DNA from: Gammaproteobacteria bacterium
GTDB taxonomy: Bacteria > Pseudomonadota > Gammaproteobacteria > Steroidobacterales > Steroidobacteraceae
Length of the DNA: 54,260 nucleotides
Reading direction: 5' to 3'
NCBI GenBank assembly: GCA_005878835.1
Contig: VBMV01000070.1
Location: 1 to 54,260 of the forward strand
The notes below the pieces were generated by a model. The model was not told the origin of the DNA. It did not search any database and saw only the letters and a program-made list of their open reading frames with translations. This document shows, piece by piece, positions 25,106-34,207 of this stretch (position 1 is the stretch's first letter; each line of letters starts with the position of its first letter). The position numbers and the translations under genes are program-made.

Positions 25106-27532
25106 TCACGCCTTGAGGCGCAGGTTGTCCGGATCGTAGAGCGGCTCGCGTGCGACGACCGCCCGGCAGCGCTCGCCGAGGATTTCCACCTCGAGCTGCG
25201 TGCCGGGCGCGCTCAGATCGGTGCGCACGTAGGCGAGCGCGATGCTGCGGTTCAATCGGTAGCCATAGCCGCCGGAGGTGATGAGCCCGACCTCCTCGGT
25301 ATCCCGATACACGATGGCTACCGGCGCCGCGTCGGCGTCCTTGGCATCGACGAGCAGCGGCACGAAGCGCTCCTTCGGACCCGCGGCCGCTTGCCTGCGC
25401 AGCGCCTCGCGGCCGATGAAGTCGACCTCCTTGTCCAGACGCACAAAACGCTCGAGCGAAGCCATGAAGGGGGTGTACTCGGTCGTCAGGTCCGCCTTCC
25501 AGCTGCGGTAGCATTTCTCGAGCCGCAGGCTCTCCATGGCATACAGTCCGAAGTACGCGAGCGCGAATGCGCGGCCGGCCGCGGCCAGCCGGTCGTGCAC
25601 CGCCGGCAGCCGCTCGCTCGGCACGTGCAGCTCCCAGCCGAGCTCGCCCACGTAGTTGACCCTCATGGCGAGGACCGCCGCGTCCGCGATGCGAATCGTG
25701 CGCACCGCGAGCCACGGAAAAGCCGCATTCGACAGGTCCGCAGCGGTGACCGTGGCCAGCAACTCCCGCGAGCGCGGGCCTGCCACGACGAGCGAGCCGT
25801 AGCGGGCCGTGAGGTTGGCGATGCTGACCGCACCATGGCGCTGCGACAGGTGGCTATGCAGCCAAGCTTCGTCGTGCCGCTCGCCGGCAGCGGCGGACAT
25901 CAACCAGAAACGCCCATCCGGCAAGCGCGACACGGTCATCTCGCTTACGATGCCCCCGCGCGGCGAGCAGCACAAGCCGAGCGCCGTGCGGCCCTCGCGG
26001 GGCAGCCGGCCTGCGAGCAGGTAGTCGAGCCACGCGGCGGCCCCCGCGCCCGCGATCTCGAACTTCGCAGAGCCGGGCAGCTCCAGCATGGCGACGCCGT
26101 TGGCGACCGCAGCGCACTCGCGCTCGACCGCCCGATGCCAGTGCGGTCGGCGGAACGAGCACTCGGGGCCCGCCGGGTCCTCGCGCCTCGCGTAGTACAC
26201 CGCGCGCTCCCAACCGCCGCGCGCGCCGAACACCGCCCCTTGCGCGCGCAGGTGATCGTAGAGGGGAGAAGTTTTCTCAGGGCGGCCGGCCGGGCGCTCC
26301 TCCTGCGGGTAAGCGACGCCGTATTCGTGCTGATACGTCTCGAGCGCCTTGGCGAGCACGTAGGTCCTGTTGACCGACCGAAGGTAACGGCGACAATCCA
26401 GTGGCCACACATCCCAGTCCGGCTCGCCGTTCACGACCCATTCCGCCATGACCCGGCCGGCACCGCCGGCTTGTGCGATCCCGAAGGTGAACGCGCAGCA
26501 GTGGAAGAAGTTGCGCACACCCGCGGCCGGGCCCATGAGCGGATTGCCGTCCGGCGCATACGGGATCGGGCCGTTGATGACCCGCTTGACGCCCACCGAT
26601 GCGAGCAGCGGCACGCGCGCGCACGCCGCCTCGATGTAGGTCTCCAGAGGTCCGAGGTCCTCATCGAAGAGCTGGTGCGCGAAGTCGCTCGGCAGGCTCT
26701 CGAGCCAGCGAGCCCTGGCGTGCGATTCATACGGCCCGAGCAATAGCCCATGCCGCTCCTGTCGCAGGTAGTAGCTCACGTCGGGGTCGCGCACCAGTGG
26801 CAGCCGCGCCGCCCCGCGCTCGATCAGCGCGGGGATGTCATCGGTGATCAGGTACTGGTGCGACAGCGTCACCATCGGCAGGTATTCGCCGATCATCGCC
26901 GCCACCTCCCCGCCGCGATAGCCCGCCGCGTTGATCACGTACTCGGTGTCGATCGATCCTGCCGGGGTCTCGATGCGCCACCCGCCCGCGGGCAACTCGC
27001 GGATGGCCGTCACCGCAGTGTGCCGGTGGATGCTGGCGCCCAGATCGCGGGCGCCCTTGGCGAGCGCCTGCGTCAACTGCGCCGGGTCGATATCGCCATC
27101 GCCGGGGTCCCAGAGGCCCAAGCGGATTCCGTCGAGCTCGAGGAACGGGTGTCGTGCCTTGATCTGCGACGGTGACAGGAGCTCGAAGTCGAGGTGTTGC
27201 GCGCGTGCTTGTGATGCGACATGGCGAAACTCATCGACCCGGTCCGTGGTGTGCGCCAGGCGGATGCTGCCGGTGAGATGATAGTTGATGTCGTAGCCGA
27301 CCTCCTGCGCGAGCCGCCCGTACAAGGTGGTCGAATACCTCTGCAGCTTGAGGATGCTCCAGGAGGTCGAGAAGTTGGGGCAATTGCCGGCCGCGTGCCA
27401 GGTAGAGCCCGCCGTCAGCTCGTCGCGCTCGAGCAGCACCACATCCGTCCAGCCGAGCCGGGTGAGGTGGTACAGCGCGCTGCAGCCGACCGCCCCGCCA
27501 CCGATGACGACGACGCGTGCCTGGCTCCTCAT
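25106..27532 (-). CDS. Dimethylglycine/sarcosine dehydrogenase-like FAD-GcvT fusion (paralogue A)
   Basis: 808 residues. Residues 1-380 are a DAO-type FAD oxidoreductase with VVVIGGGAVGCSALYHL and GSTWHAAG; His46 matches the residue that binds FAD covalently in mammalian dimethylglycine and sarcosine dehydrogenases. The C-terminal half is a GcvT-like tetrahydrofolate domain (SPRGGIVSEMTVSR, YVGELGWELHVP, SLRLEKCYRSW). N-demethylates a secondary or tertiary amine and passes the one-carbon unit to folate. It follows a related paralogue by 55 bases at the end of an iclR-led operon. The exact amine is unknown; sarcosine, dimethylglycine or an N-methyl-taurine are candidates. Confidence 0.85.
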   Translation of the reverse strand: MRSQARVVVIGGGAVGCSALYHLTRLGWTDVVLLERDELTAGSTWHAAGNCPNFSTSWSILKLQRYSTTLYGRLAQEVGYDINYHLTGSIRLAHTTDRVDEFRHVASQARAQHLDFELLSPSQIKARHPFLELDGIRLGLWDPGDGDIDPAQLTQALAKGARDLGASIHRHTAVTAIRELPAGGWRIETPAGSIDTEYVINAAGYRGGEVAAMIGEYLPMVTLSHQYLITDDIPALIERGAARLPLVRDPDVSYYLRQERHGLLLGPYESHARARWLESLPSDFAHQLFDEDLGPLETYIEAACARVPLLASVGVKRVINGPIPYAPDGNPLMGPAAGVRNFFHCCAFTFGIAQAGGAGRVMAEWVVNGEPDWDVWPLDCRRYLRSVNRTYVLAKALETYQHEYGVAYPQEERPAGRPEKTSPLYDHLRAQGAVFGARGGWERAVYYARREDPAGPECSFRRPHWHRAVERECAAVANGVAMLELPGSAKFEIAGAGAAAWLDYLLAGRLPREGRTALGLCCSPRGGIVSEMTVSRLPDGRFWLMSAAAGERHDEAWLHSHLSQRHGAVSIANLTARYGSLVVAGPRSRELLATVTAADLSNAAFPWLAVRTIRIADAAVLAMRVNYVGELGWELHVPSERLPAVHDRLAAAGRAFALAYFGLYAMESLRLEKCYRSWKADLTTEYTPFMASLERFVRLDKEVDFIGREALRRQAAAGPKERFVPLLVDAKDADAAPVAIVYRDTEEVGLITSGGYGYRLNRSIALAYVRTDLSAPGTQLEVEILGERCRAVVAREPLYDPDNLRLKA

Positions 27533-27587
27533 GCAGCACCCTGTTGCGACGGGCTGCGCGCGCCATGCGCCGGCCGGCGCGCCCGAT

Positions 27588-30035
27588 TCAACACTTCACC
27601 CGCGCGCTCGAGGGGTCATAGAAGGGCTGCAGCGAGACCCGCGCGGGAACGCGCTCGGAGGCGACCTCCACCTCGTATCGGCCTGCGGCGATCCACTCGG
27701 CGCTCACCGGTGCGCCGCCGTTGGCGAGGTAGCCGAGACCGAGCGACGCACCGAGGGTATGGCCGAACATCCCGGAGGAGATGCGTCCGACCAGCTCATC
27801 GTTCCGCCAGATCGGCTCGTTGTGATACAGCAGGCGATCGGCGCGCTCGAGCGCAATCGCCACGAGTCGCCGCCGCACGCCCTGCGCGCGCCGCTTGCTG
27901 AGCGCCTCGAGACCGACAAAGCCCCCGGGCTTGTCCCAGGCGACGGCAAACTGCAGGCCGGCCTCGAGCGGTGTGTCCTCGTCGCAGATGTCGTGGCCCC
28001 AGTGCCGATACGCCTTTTCCATGCGCAGGCTGTTCAGGGCATGGTAGCCCGCGAGGCGCAGTCCAAAGGACTCACCGGCGCTGACGATCACGTCGTACAC
28101 CGACTGCGCGAACTCCGTGGGGATGTACAGCTCGTAGCCCAGCTCTCCCACGTACGTGATCCGGCTGGCCCGTACCCGCGCGTAGCCGAGATCGATGATC
28201 TGGGAGGTAGCGAAAGGAAAGGCGGCAGTGGACAGGTCCGCGTCGGTGAGCGTCGCGAGCAGCTCGCGGCTGCGCGGCCCCATGAGACCGAGCACCGCAT
28301 ACGCCGAGGACACGTCGAATGCGACGGCGCGGGCGTCCGGCTCAATGCTGCGACACAGCCAGCTGAAGTCGCGCGTCTGCGTCGCGCATGAGGTGACGAT
28401 GAGGAAGGCGTCCTCGGCCTCGCGCGTGACCGTGAGGTCGGCCTCGATGCCGCCACGCTCGTTGAGCCACTGCGTATAGACGATCCTGCCGCTCGGCACG
28501 TCGATGTCATTGGCGCAGATCCGGCCGAGCACCACCGCCGCATCGCGGCCCTTGAGCACGAACTTGGCGAACGAGGACTCATCGAACAGGCCCACCCGTT
28601 CACGCACCGCCTGGTGCTCCCCGGCCGCCTGCGCGAACCAGTTCTGGCGGCCGTAGCTGTATTCGTAGCGCGCCTCGGCACCCGCGGCCGCGAACCAGTT
28701 CGGGCGCTCGAAGCCCGCCACTTCTCCAAAGCACGCCCCGGCGGCGGCGAGACGGTCGTGCAGGGCCGACTTGCGTACCCCGCGCGCCGTCTCGGCCTGG
28801 CGGAACGGCCAATGCATCGCATAGAGCAGGCCGAGCGTCTCGGCCGTGCGGTCGCGCAGGTAGCGCTTGTTGCGCTGGAACGGCGCGCAGCGGCGAATAT
28901 CGACGTCCCACAGGTCAAACGGCGGATGCCCGTCGACGATCCAATCCGCCAGCACCTTGCCGGCCCCACCGGCCGACTGGATGCCGATCGAATTGAAGCC
29001 GGCCGCCACGTACAGGCCGCGCATCTCCGGGGTCTCGCCCAAGAGATACCGGTCATCGGGCGTGAAGCTCTCCGGCCCGTTGAAGAACACCTGCACCCCT
29101 GCAGCTTCGAGCGCCGGCACCCGCTGCATGGCGCTCGCAAACAGCGGCTCGATGTGGCCGAGGTCCGCGGGCAACTGCTCGAAGGCGAAGCCCTCCGGGA
29201 TGCCGCCCTCGCCCCAGGGCTTCGCCCGCGGCTCGAACCATCCCACCAGAAGCTTGCCGGTGTCCTCCTTGAAGTACGAGCGGGCATCGGCGTCACGCAG
29301 GATCGGCAGCCCGGGTGCAAGCCCGGCAATGGGCTGCGTCACGATATAGAAGTGCTCGGCCGCGTGCAGCGGCACCGTGACATTCGCCCAACCGCCCACT
29401 TCACGCGCCCACATGCCGGCGCAGTTCACGACGATCTCCGCGCGAACCTCCCCGTGCTCGGTCGCGACACCGGTGACCGCCCCGCGCGCGGCGCGGATCG
29501 CCGTGACCTTGAGGTTCTCGAGGATGCGAACGCCGGCGCTGCGCGCGCCCGTGGCGAGCGAGCGGGTCGTGTCGACCGGGTTGGTCTGAGCGTCCTTCGG
29601 CAGAAACACCGCGCCCACCAGGCCATCGGTCGAGAGCAGCGGCCAGCGCTCCCGGGCCGCGTCCGGCGGCAGAATCTGTACCTCGAGGCCGAAGCAGCGC
29701 GCCATGGAGGCGCCGCGCTTCAGCTCTTCGAAGCGCGCCTCGCTCGCCGCCACCGCGATGGAGCCGACCTGTCTGAAGCCGGTCGCCTGGCCGGTCTCGC
29801 GCTCGAGTCCCTCGTAGAGCTGCGTGGTGTACTGGGCGAGGCGTGTGAGGTTCTGCGTCGCGCGCAGCTGCCCGACCAGCCCCGCGGCGTGCCAGGTCGT
29901 GCCGCACGTCAGTTGCTTGCGCTCGAGCAGCAGCACGTCGGTGCAGCCGCGCTTCGCGAGATGGTAAGCGACACTGCAGCCGACGATTCCGCCGCCGATG
30001 ATCACCACGTGTGCGTGGGACGGAATGCCCGGCAC
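27588..30035 (-). CDS. Dimethylglycine/sarcosine dehydrogenase-like FAD-GcvT fusion (paralogue B)
   Basis: 815 residues from the GTG at 30035, placed there because GGGGGAG sits about 5 bases upstream; another GTG at 30053 has no such signal. The FAD site is VVIIGGGIVGCSVAYHL, with GTTWHAAGLV carrying the putative covalent-FAD His49. The C-terminal GcvT part has NERGGIEADLTVTR, LGLMGPRSREL, YVGELGYELYIP and SLRMEKAYRHWGHD. Same domain plan as its downstream neighbour but clearly divergent, so the two probably take different methylated amines or successive steps. Gap to the aminotransferase gene is 64 bases. Confidence 0.86.
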   Translation of the reverse strand: MPGIPSHAHVVIIGGGIVGCSVAYHLAKRGCTDVLLLERKQLTCGTTWHAAGLVGQLRATQNLTRLAQYTTQLYEGLERETGQATGFRQVGSIAVAASEARFEELKRGASMARCFGLEVQILPPDAARERWPLLSTDGLVGAVFLPKDAQTNPVDTTRSLATGARSAGVRILENLKVTAIRAARGAVTGVATEHGEVRAEIVVNCAGMWAREVGGWANVTVPLHAAEHFYIVTQPIAGLAPGLPILRDADARSYFKEDTGKLLVGWFEPRAKPWGEGGIPEGFAFEQLPADLGHIEPLFASAMQRVPALEAAGVQVFFNGPESFTPDDRYLLGETPEMRGLYVAAGFNSIGIQSAGGAGKVLADWIVDGHPPFDLWDVDIRRCAPFQRNKRYLRDRTAETLGLLYAMHWPFRQAETARGVRKSALHDRLAAAGACFGEVAGFERPNWFAAAGAEARYEYSYGRQNWFAQAAGEHQAVRERVGLFDESSFAKFVLKGRDAAVVLGRICANDIDVPSGRIVYTQWLNERGGIEADLTVTREAEDAFLIVTSCATQTRDFSWLCRSIEPDARAVAFDVSSAYAVLGLMGPRSRELLATLTDADLSTAAFPFATSQIIDLGYARVRASRITYVGELGYELYIPTEFAQSVYDVIVSAGESFGLRLAGYHALNSLRMEKAYRHWGHDICDEDTPLEAGLQFAVAWDKPGGFVGLEALSKRRAQGVRRRLVAIALERADRLLYHNEPIWRNDELVGRISSGMFGHTLGASLGLGYLANGGAPVSAEWIAAGRYEVEVASERVPARVSLQPFYDPSSARVKC

Positions 30036-30099
30036 CGAATCTCCCCCGACCACAGTTCACTGGATCCAGCGGCCGCCGCAGGCGGGGCCGGGATACGGA

Positions 30100-31410
30100 T
30101 CAGTACTCCGCGATTGCGTCGCGCAGCATCGAGCCCATCAGGTCGATATCGGCGCGGCTGGCGATGAACGCCGGCGCCATGATCGCGACATCGCCGGTGG
30201 TCTTCACGTGCAGGCCGCGATCGAACAGCTTCGCCTGCAGCTCGTTGCCGCGCACGCCCGCAGCCTTGCCGGGTTTGATCTCGATCCCCGCCAGCATGCC
30301 GAACCCGCGCACGTCGTTGACCGCGGGCAGGTCCTGCAAGGCGAACATCGCGTCCAGGAAATAACCCGACAGCTCGCGGCCCTTGGCGAACAGCTGCTCG
30401 TTCCTGTAGATCTCGAGCGTGGCGAGAGCGGCCGCGCAGGCAGCCGGGTGCGCTGAATAGGTGTAGCCGTGGAAGAATTCCGGTGCGCCATCGGGCGCGG
30501 CATCGACGATGGTGCGGTAGATGCCGGTGCGCACCGCGACCGCCCCCATCGGCTGGGCGCCGTTGGTGAGGGCCTTTGCCATGGTGATGATGTCGGGAGT
30601 CACGCCGAATGAGGTCGCGGCAAACGGCTCACCGGTGCGGCCAAAGCCGCAGATCACCTCATCGAACACCAGCAGGATGCCGTAGCGAGTGCAGATCTCG
30701 CGCAGCCGCTCGAGGTAGCCGCGCGGCGGGACGATGACCCCGGTGGAGCCGGCGATGGGCTCGACGAACACCGCGGCAATGCGCTTCTCGCCCACGAGGT
30801 TCACGAACCGCAACAGGTCATCGGCGAGCTCGGCTCCCGTGCTGCCCATACCACGGGTCAGACGATTTTCCGGCAGCAGCGTATGCCGCAGGTGCAATAC
30901 CCCTGGCAGCAGCGCGCCGAACGCCTCGCGGTTGCGCACCATGCCGCTGAGGGCCGTGCCGCCGATGTTCACGCCGTGATAGGCGCGCTCGCGGGACACG
31001 AAATAGGCTCGCTGCCCCTCATTGCGGGCGAGGTGATAGGCGAGCGCGATCTTCATCGCCGTGTCGACCGCCTCGGAGCCGGAGTTGCAGAAGAACACAT
31101 GATCCAGGCCCTGCGGGGTGAGCGCGGCGACGCCGTCGGCGAGGGCGAACGCACCGGGATGGCCGCGCATGAAGGACGGCGTGAAGTCGAGCGTTTGCAG
31201 CTGCTCGGCGACCGCAGCGGCTATCTCCGCTCGGCAATGGCCGGCCGCCGAGGTGAAGAGCCCGGAGCTGCCGTCCAGAACCTTGCGCCCCGTCGCAGTC
31301 CAGTAGTGCATGCCACTCGCGCGCACGAACAGGCGCGGCTCACGCTTGAACTGGCGGTTGCTCGTGAACGGCATCCAGTGGCGTTCCAGATTCTCCAGCG
31401 TCATGTCCAT
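30100..31410 (-). CDS. Class III aminotransferase (omega-amino acid:pyruvate type)
   Basis: 436 residues from the ATG at 31410 (GGAG about 8 bases upstream). The PLP fold is clear: FFCNSGSEAVDTAMK, AYHGVNIGGTALSG, LLVFDEVICGFGRTG with Asp250, and ITMAKALTNGAQPMGAV with the PLP Lys279. The NGAQPMGAV segment is typical of omega-amino acid:pyruvate aminotransferases, the group that includes beta-alanine and taurine:pyruvate enzymes. Because the divergent operon begins with xsc, taurine to sulfoacetaldehyde is an attractive reaction, but beta-alanine or other amines cannot be excluded. Confidence 0.88.
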   Translation of the reverse strand: MDMTLENLERHWMPFTSNRQFKREPRLFVRASGMHYWTATGRKVLDGSSGLFTSAAGHCRAEIAAAVAEQLQTLDFTPSFMRGHPGAFALADGVAALTPQGLDHVFFCNSGSEAVDTAMKIALAYHLARNEGQRAYFVSRERAYHGVNIGGTALSGMVRNREAFGALLPGVLHLRHTLLPENRLTRGMGSTGAELADDLLRFVNLVGEKRIAAVFVEPIAGSTGVIVPPRGYLERLREICTRYGILLVFDEVICGFGRTGEPFAATSFGVTPDIITMAKALTNGAQPMGAVAVRTGIYRTIVDAAPDGAPEFFHGYTYSAHPAACAAALATLEIYRNEQLFAKGRELSGYFLDAMFALQDLPAVNDVRGFGMLAGIEIKPGKAAGVRGNELQAKLFDRGLHVKTTGDVAIMAPAFIASRADIDLMGSMLRDAIAEY

Positions 31411-31469
31411 GTCGGTCTCCGCGCAGGCCACAGCGCCCGCAGGCGCGCGCCGCGATGGGTAACGTTCTG

Positions 31470-32267
31470 TCAGCCGAAAGTGGCTCCGATCTCGCTCGCC
31501 GCCGCCTGCAGCCGCGGTATGAACTCGATGGCCCGCATCAGCGGCAACCGCGCGGTCGCTCCCTGCACCGCGATCGCGGCGATGACATCGCCGTGCCGGT
31601 TGCGCACCGGCACCGCCACGCAGGCAACGCCGAGCACGTACTCCTCGTTGTCGACGGCGTAACCGACGCTGACGATGCGGTCCAACTCTGACTCCAGCAC
31701 CGCCCGGTCCGTGATGGTGCGCTCGGTGAAGCGCTCCAGCGGCATGAGCCCGAGCAGGCGCCCTCGCTCGGGTGCCGCCAGGTGGGCCAACAGCAGCTTG
31801 CCGCTGGCGCAACAGTGCGGGGGCAGTCCACCGCCGCCCTCCGCCACGTGCAAGCGCAGTGGCCACGGCGCTTCGATGCGGTCGAGGTAAATGAGGGCGC
31901 CCTTCTTCAGCACCGCGAGGTTGCAGGTCTCGCCGATCTGACTGACCACCCGCCGCAAGATCGTGCGCCGCTCGGCCGCCGCGCCATCGCTGCGCAGCAC
32001 GTCGAGGGCAAAGCGCGACAGGCGCTCACCGATGATATAGGCGCGGCCGCCGGGCTCGCGGGCGAGAAACCCCGCCTCCTCGAACAGCGCGAGCGCGCGG
32101 TGCAGCGTGGGCTTGGGCAACTCGGTGGCCTGCATGAGCTCCGAGAGCGTGACGGCGCGCCCCGCGCGCACCAGCACCTCGAGCACTCCGAAGGCCTTGA
32201 GTGTCGAGGAGGTCTCGCTCGCGATTTCTGCGGTCTCGACCGGGAGTGACAGCACGCGGCCGCTCAT
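31470..32267 (-). CDS. IclR family transcriptional regulator
   Basis: 265 residues. Winged helix about residues 20-85 (TLKAFGVLEVLVRAG, SELMQATELPKPTLHRAL), followed by the IclR ligand domain (LRLHVAEGGGGLPPHCCASG, VGYAVDNEEYVLGVACVAVPV). A GGAGGG ribosome-binding site precedes the ATG at 32267. It is the first gene of the minus-strand operon and is divergent from xsc, so it is the obvious regulator of both. Inducer unknown. Confidence 0.92.
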   Translation of the reverse strand: MSGRVLSLPVETAEIASETSSTLKAFGVLEVLVRAGRAVTLSELMQATELPKPTLHRALALFEEAGFLAREPGGRAYIIGERLSRFALDVLRSDGAAAERRTILRRVVSQIGETCNLAVLKKGALIYLDRIEAPWPLRLHVAEGGGGLPPHCCASGKLLLAHLAAPERGRLLGLMPLERFTERTITDRAVLESELDRIVSVGYAVDNEEYVLGVACVAVPVRNRHGDVIAAIAVQGATARLPLMRAIEFIPRLQAAASEIGATFG

Positions 32268-32406
32268 CGAGCCCTCCGTTCCGATAAACAGGACGCAACA
32301 GGCGCCATAAAGAAATGGTTTTGCTATGCCCAGGGACTATTATAATATACCGCTTATAAAAGAGACAAATCATCTCATCTGAAGAAACCTTGGACAGGAG
32401 GCGTCC
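32268..32406. promoter_or_regulatory. AT-rich divergent promoter region of iclR and xsc
   Basis: 139 bases, markedly AT-rich at 32338-32372 against GC-rich surroundings. TATTATAATA (32338-32347) is a perfect palindrome and provides a TATAAT on both strands. On the minus strand TTGTCT (32368-32363) lies 18 bases from TATAAT (32344-32339), a good iclR promoter. On the plus strand the -35 opposite TATAAT (32341-32346) is poor, which suggests activation by IclR. Two TTATAA copies (32340-32345, 32354-32359) flank the centre. The xsc ribosome-binding site is AGGAG at 32396-32400. Confidence 0.6.
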
Positions 32407-34170
32407 GTGACCCAGCCCCAGAAGCCACAGAAGATGGGACCCTCGGAGGCGCTCGTTGAAACCCTCGCCGCAAATGGCGTCACGCACGTCTTCGGCATCG
32501 TCGGCTCGGCGTTCATGGACGCGCTGGATATCTTCCCGGCGGCGGGCATTCAGTTCGTGCCGGTCGCGCACGAGCAGGGCGCGATCCACATGGCGGACGG
32601 TTACGCCCGCGCCTCGGGCCGCCACGGGGTGTGCATCGCGCAGAACGGACCGGGGGTCACGAATTTCGTCACCGGAGTGGCGGCCGCGTACTGGGCTCAT
32701 TCGCCGGTCGTGTTCATCACACCGGAGACCGGCTCCATGACGATGGGGCTCGGCGGCTTCCAGGAGACCGAGCAACTGCCGATCTTCTCGAAGATCACCA
32801 AGTACCAGGGCCACGTCAACAATCCGCGCCGCATGGCCGAGATCGCCGCGCGCTGCTTTGACCGCGCCATGCTGGAGGCGGGACCCGCCCAGCTCAATAT
32901 CCCGCGCGACTTCTTCTACGGCGATATCGAGGCGAGCATCGCCAGGCCGATGCGCCTGAGGCACGGCCCGGGGGATGCGGCGGCGCTGGATGCCGCCGCC
33001 GAGCTGCTCTGCGGCGCGAGCTTCCCGGTGATCGTTGCCGGTGGCGGGGTCATCACGGCAGGCGCCACGGCCGAGGCGATCGAGCTCGCGGACCTGCTCG
33101 GCGCCGCGGTGTGCAACAGCTACCTGCACAACGATTCGTTCCCGGCCTCCCACCCCCTGGCCGCCGGCCCGCTGGGTTATCAGGGCTCGAAGGCCGCCAT
33201 GAAGCTGATCGCGCAGGCGGACGTGGTGCTCGCGCTGGGCACGCGCCTCGGACCCTTCGGCACGCTGCCGCAACACGGACTCGACTATTGGCCGCAGCAG
33301 GCGCAGATCATCCAGATCGACAGCGACCCGCGCATGCTGGGGCTCGTCAAGCCGATCTCGGTCGGAATTCAAGGCGATGCCCGCGCCGCCGCCTCTGCCT
33401 TGATGGCACGTCTCAAGGAGCGGCGGCTCGCCGGCGCGGCGAGCCGCGCCGCGCGCCTGGCGCGCATCGCCGCCGAAAAGACCACCTGGGAGGCCGAGCT
33501 CAGGGATTGGACCCACGAGCGCGATGCGTACTCGCTCGAAGTCGCGGCCAGCTCCAGGCGCATGCACCCGCGTGAGGTGCTGCGCTCACTCGAGCAGGCC
33601 ATGCCCGCGGATGCCATGATCTCAACGGACATCGGCAACATCTGCTCGGTCGCCAACTCCTATCTGCGTTTCGAGCGGCCGCGGTCGATGTTCGCGGCCA
33701 TGAGCTTCGGCAACTGCGGTTATGCGTTCCCGGTGATCTGTGGCGCGAAGCTCGCCTCACCCGAGCGTCCGGCGTTCGCCTACGTGGGCGACGGCGCGTG
33801 GGGCATCAGCTTCAACGAGCTGCTGACGTGCGCGCGCGAGAGCATCGGCGTGACGGTGGTCGTCTTCAACAATGAGCAGTGGGGCGCGGAGAAGAAGAAC
33901 CACGTCGACTTCTACTCGCGGCGCTACCAGGGGGTCAATCTGCAAAACCCCAGCTGGGCCGCCGTGGCGCGCGCGTTCGGCTGCGATGGCCTCACCCTCG
34001 AGCGGCTCGCCGATGTGGGGCCCGCACTGCGCGCCGCGGCCGCGGCGCAGAGCGCCGGCAAGACGACCGTGCTGGAAGTGATGGTGACGCAGGAGCTCGG
34101 TGACCCGTTCCGGCGTGACGCCCTGTCGAAGCCGGTACGGCACCTGCCGAAATACCAGAAATTCATGTGA
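32407..34170 (+). CDS. xsc: Sulfoacetaldehyde acetyltransferase
   Basis: 587 residues from a GTG six bases after AGGAG. The sequence follows Xsc closely along its length: GPSEALVETLAANGV, AHEQGAIHMADGYAR with catalytic Glu56, QNGPGVTNFVTG, ETGSMTMGLGGFQE, GPLGYQGSKAAMKLI, FGNCGYAFPV, GDGAWGISFNELL (thiamine diphosphate motif near residue 461), QWGAEKKNHVDFYSRR and ELGDPFRRDALSKPVR. Phosphorolyses sulfoacetaldehyde to acetyl phosphate and sulfite. First gene of a ten-gene run; an acetate kinase gene follows at 35637 and would conserve the acetyl phosphate as ATP. No sulfite exporter or sulfite dehydrogenase is in the window. Confidence 0.93.
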   Translation: MTQPQKPQKMGPSEALVETLAANGVTHVFGIVGSAFMDALDIFPAAGIQFVPVAHEQGAIHMADGYARASGRHGVCIAQNGPGVTNFVTGVAAAYWAHSPVVFITPETGSMTMGLGGFQETEQLPIFSKITKYQGHVNNPRRMAEIAARCFDRAMLEAGPAQLNIPRDFFYGDIEASIARPMRLRHGPGDAAALDAAAELLCGASFPVIVAGGGVITAGATAEAIELADLLGAAVCNSYLHNDSFPASHPLAAGPLGYQGSKAAMKLIAQADVVLALGTRLGPFGTLPQHGLDYWPQQAQIIQIDSDPRMLGLVKPISVGIQGDARAAASALMARLKERRLAGAASRAARLARIAAEKTTWEAELRDWTHERDAYSLEVAASSRRMHPREVLRSLEQAMPADAMISTDIGNICSVANSYLRFERPRSMFAAMSFGNCGYAFPVICGAKLASPERPAFAYVGDGAWGISFNELLTCARESIGVTVVVFNNEQWGAEKKNHVDFYSRRYQGVNLQNPSWAAVARAFGCDGLTLERLADVGPALRAAAAAQSAGKTTVLEVMVTQELGDPFRRDALSKPVRHLPKYQKFM

Positions 34171-34207
34171 CGCGGCCCGCGTGCAGCTCCCAGCCGCGGT
34201 TGCGCCG

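Noticed and set aside
24995-26746. A 583-codon open frame on the plus strand across paralogue A
   Set aside because: It lies wholly antisense to the dehydrogenase coding sequence. Its translation is Arg/Ala/His-rich with no domain pattern, as expected in a GC-rich genome.
28614-30167. A 517-codon plus-strand frame opposite paralogue B
   Set aside because: Antisense to a clear FAD/GcvT protein; no recognisable motif.
31411-31866. N-terminal extension of the aminotransferase
   Set aside because: The open frame continues upstream but overlaps the iclR gene, and the extension is low-complexity Ala/Arg. The ATG at 31410 has a ribosome-binding site and gives the normal length.
32407-34170. Acetolactate synthase as an alternative to Xsc
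   Set aside because: The ThDP fold is shared, but ETGSMTMGLGGFQE, QWGAEKKN and ELGDPFRRDALSKPVR are Xsc features not found in acetolactate synthases.
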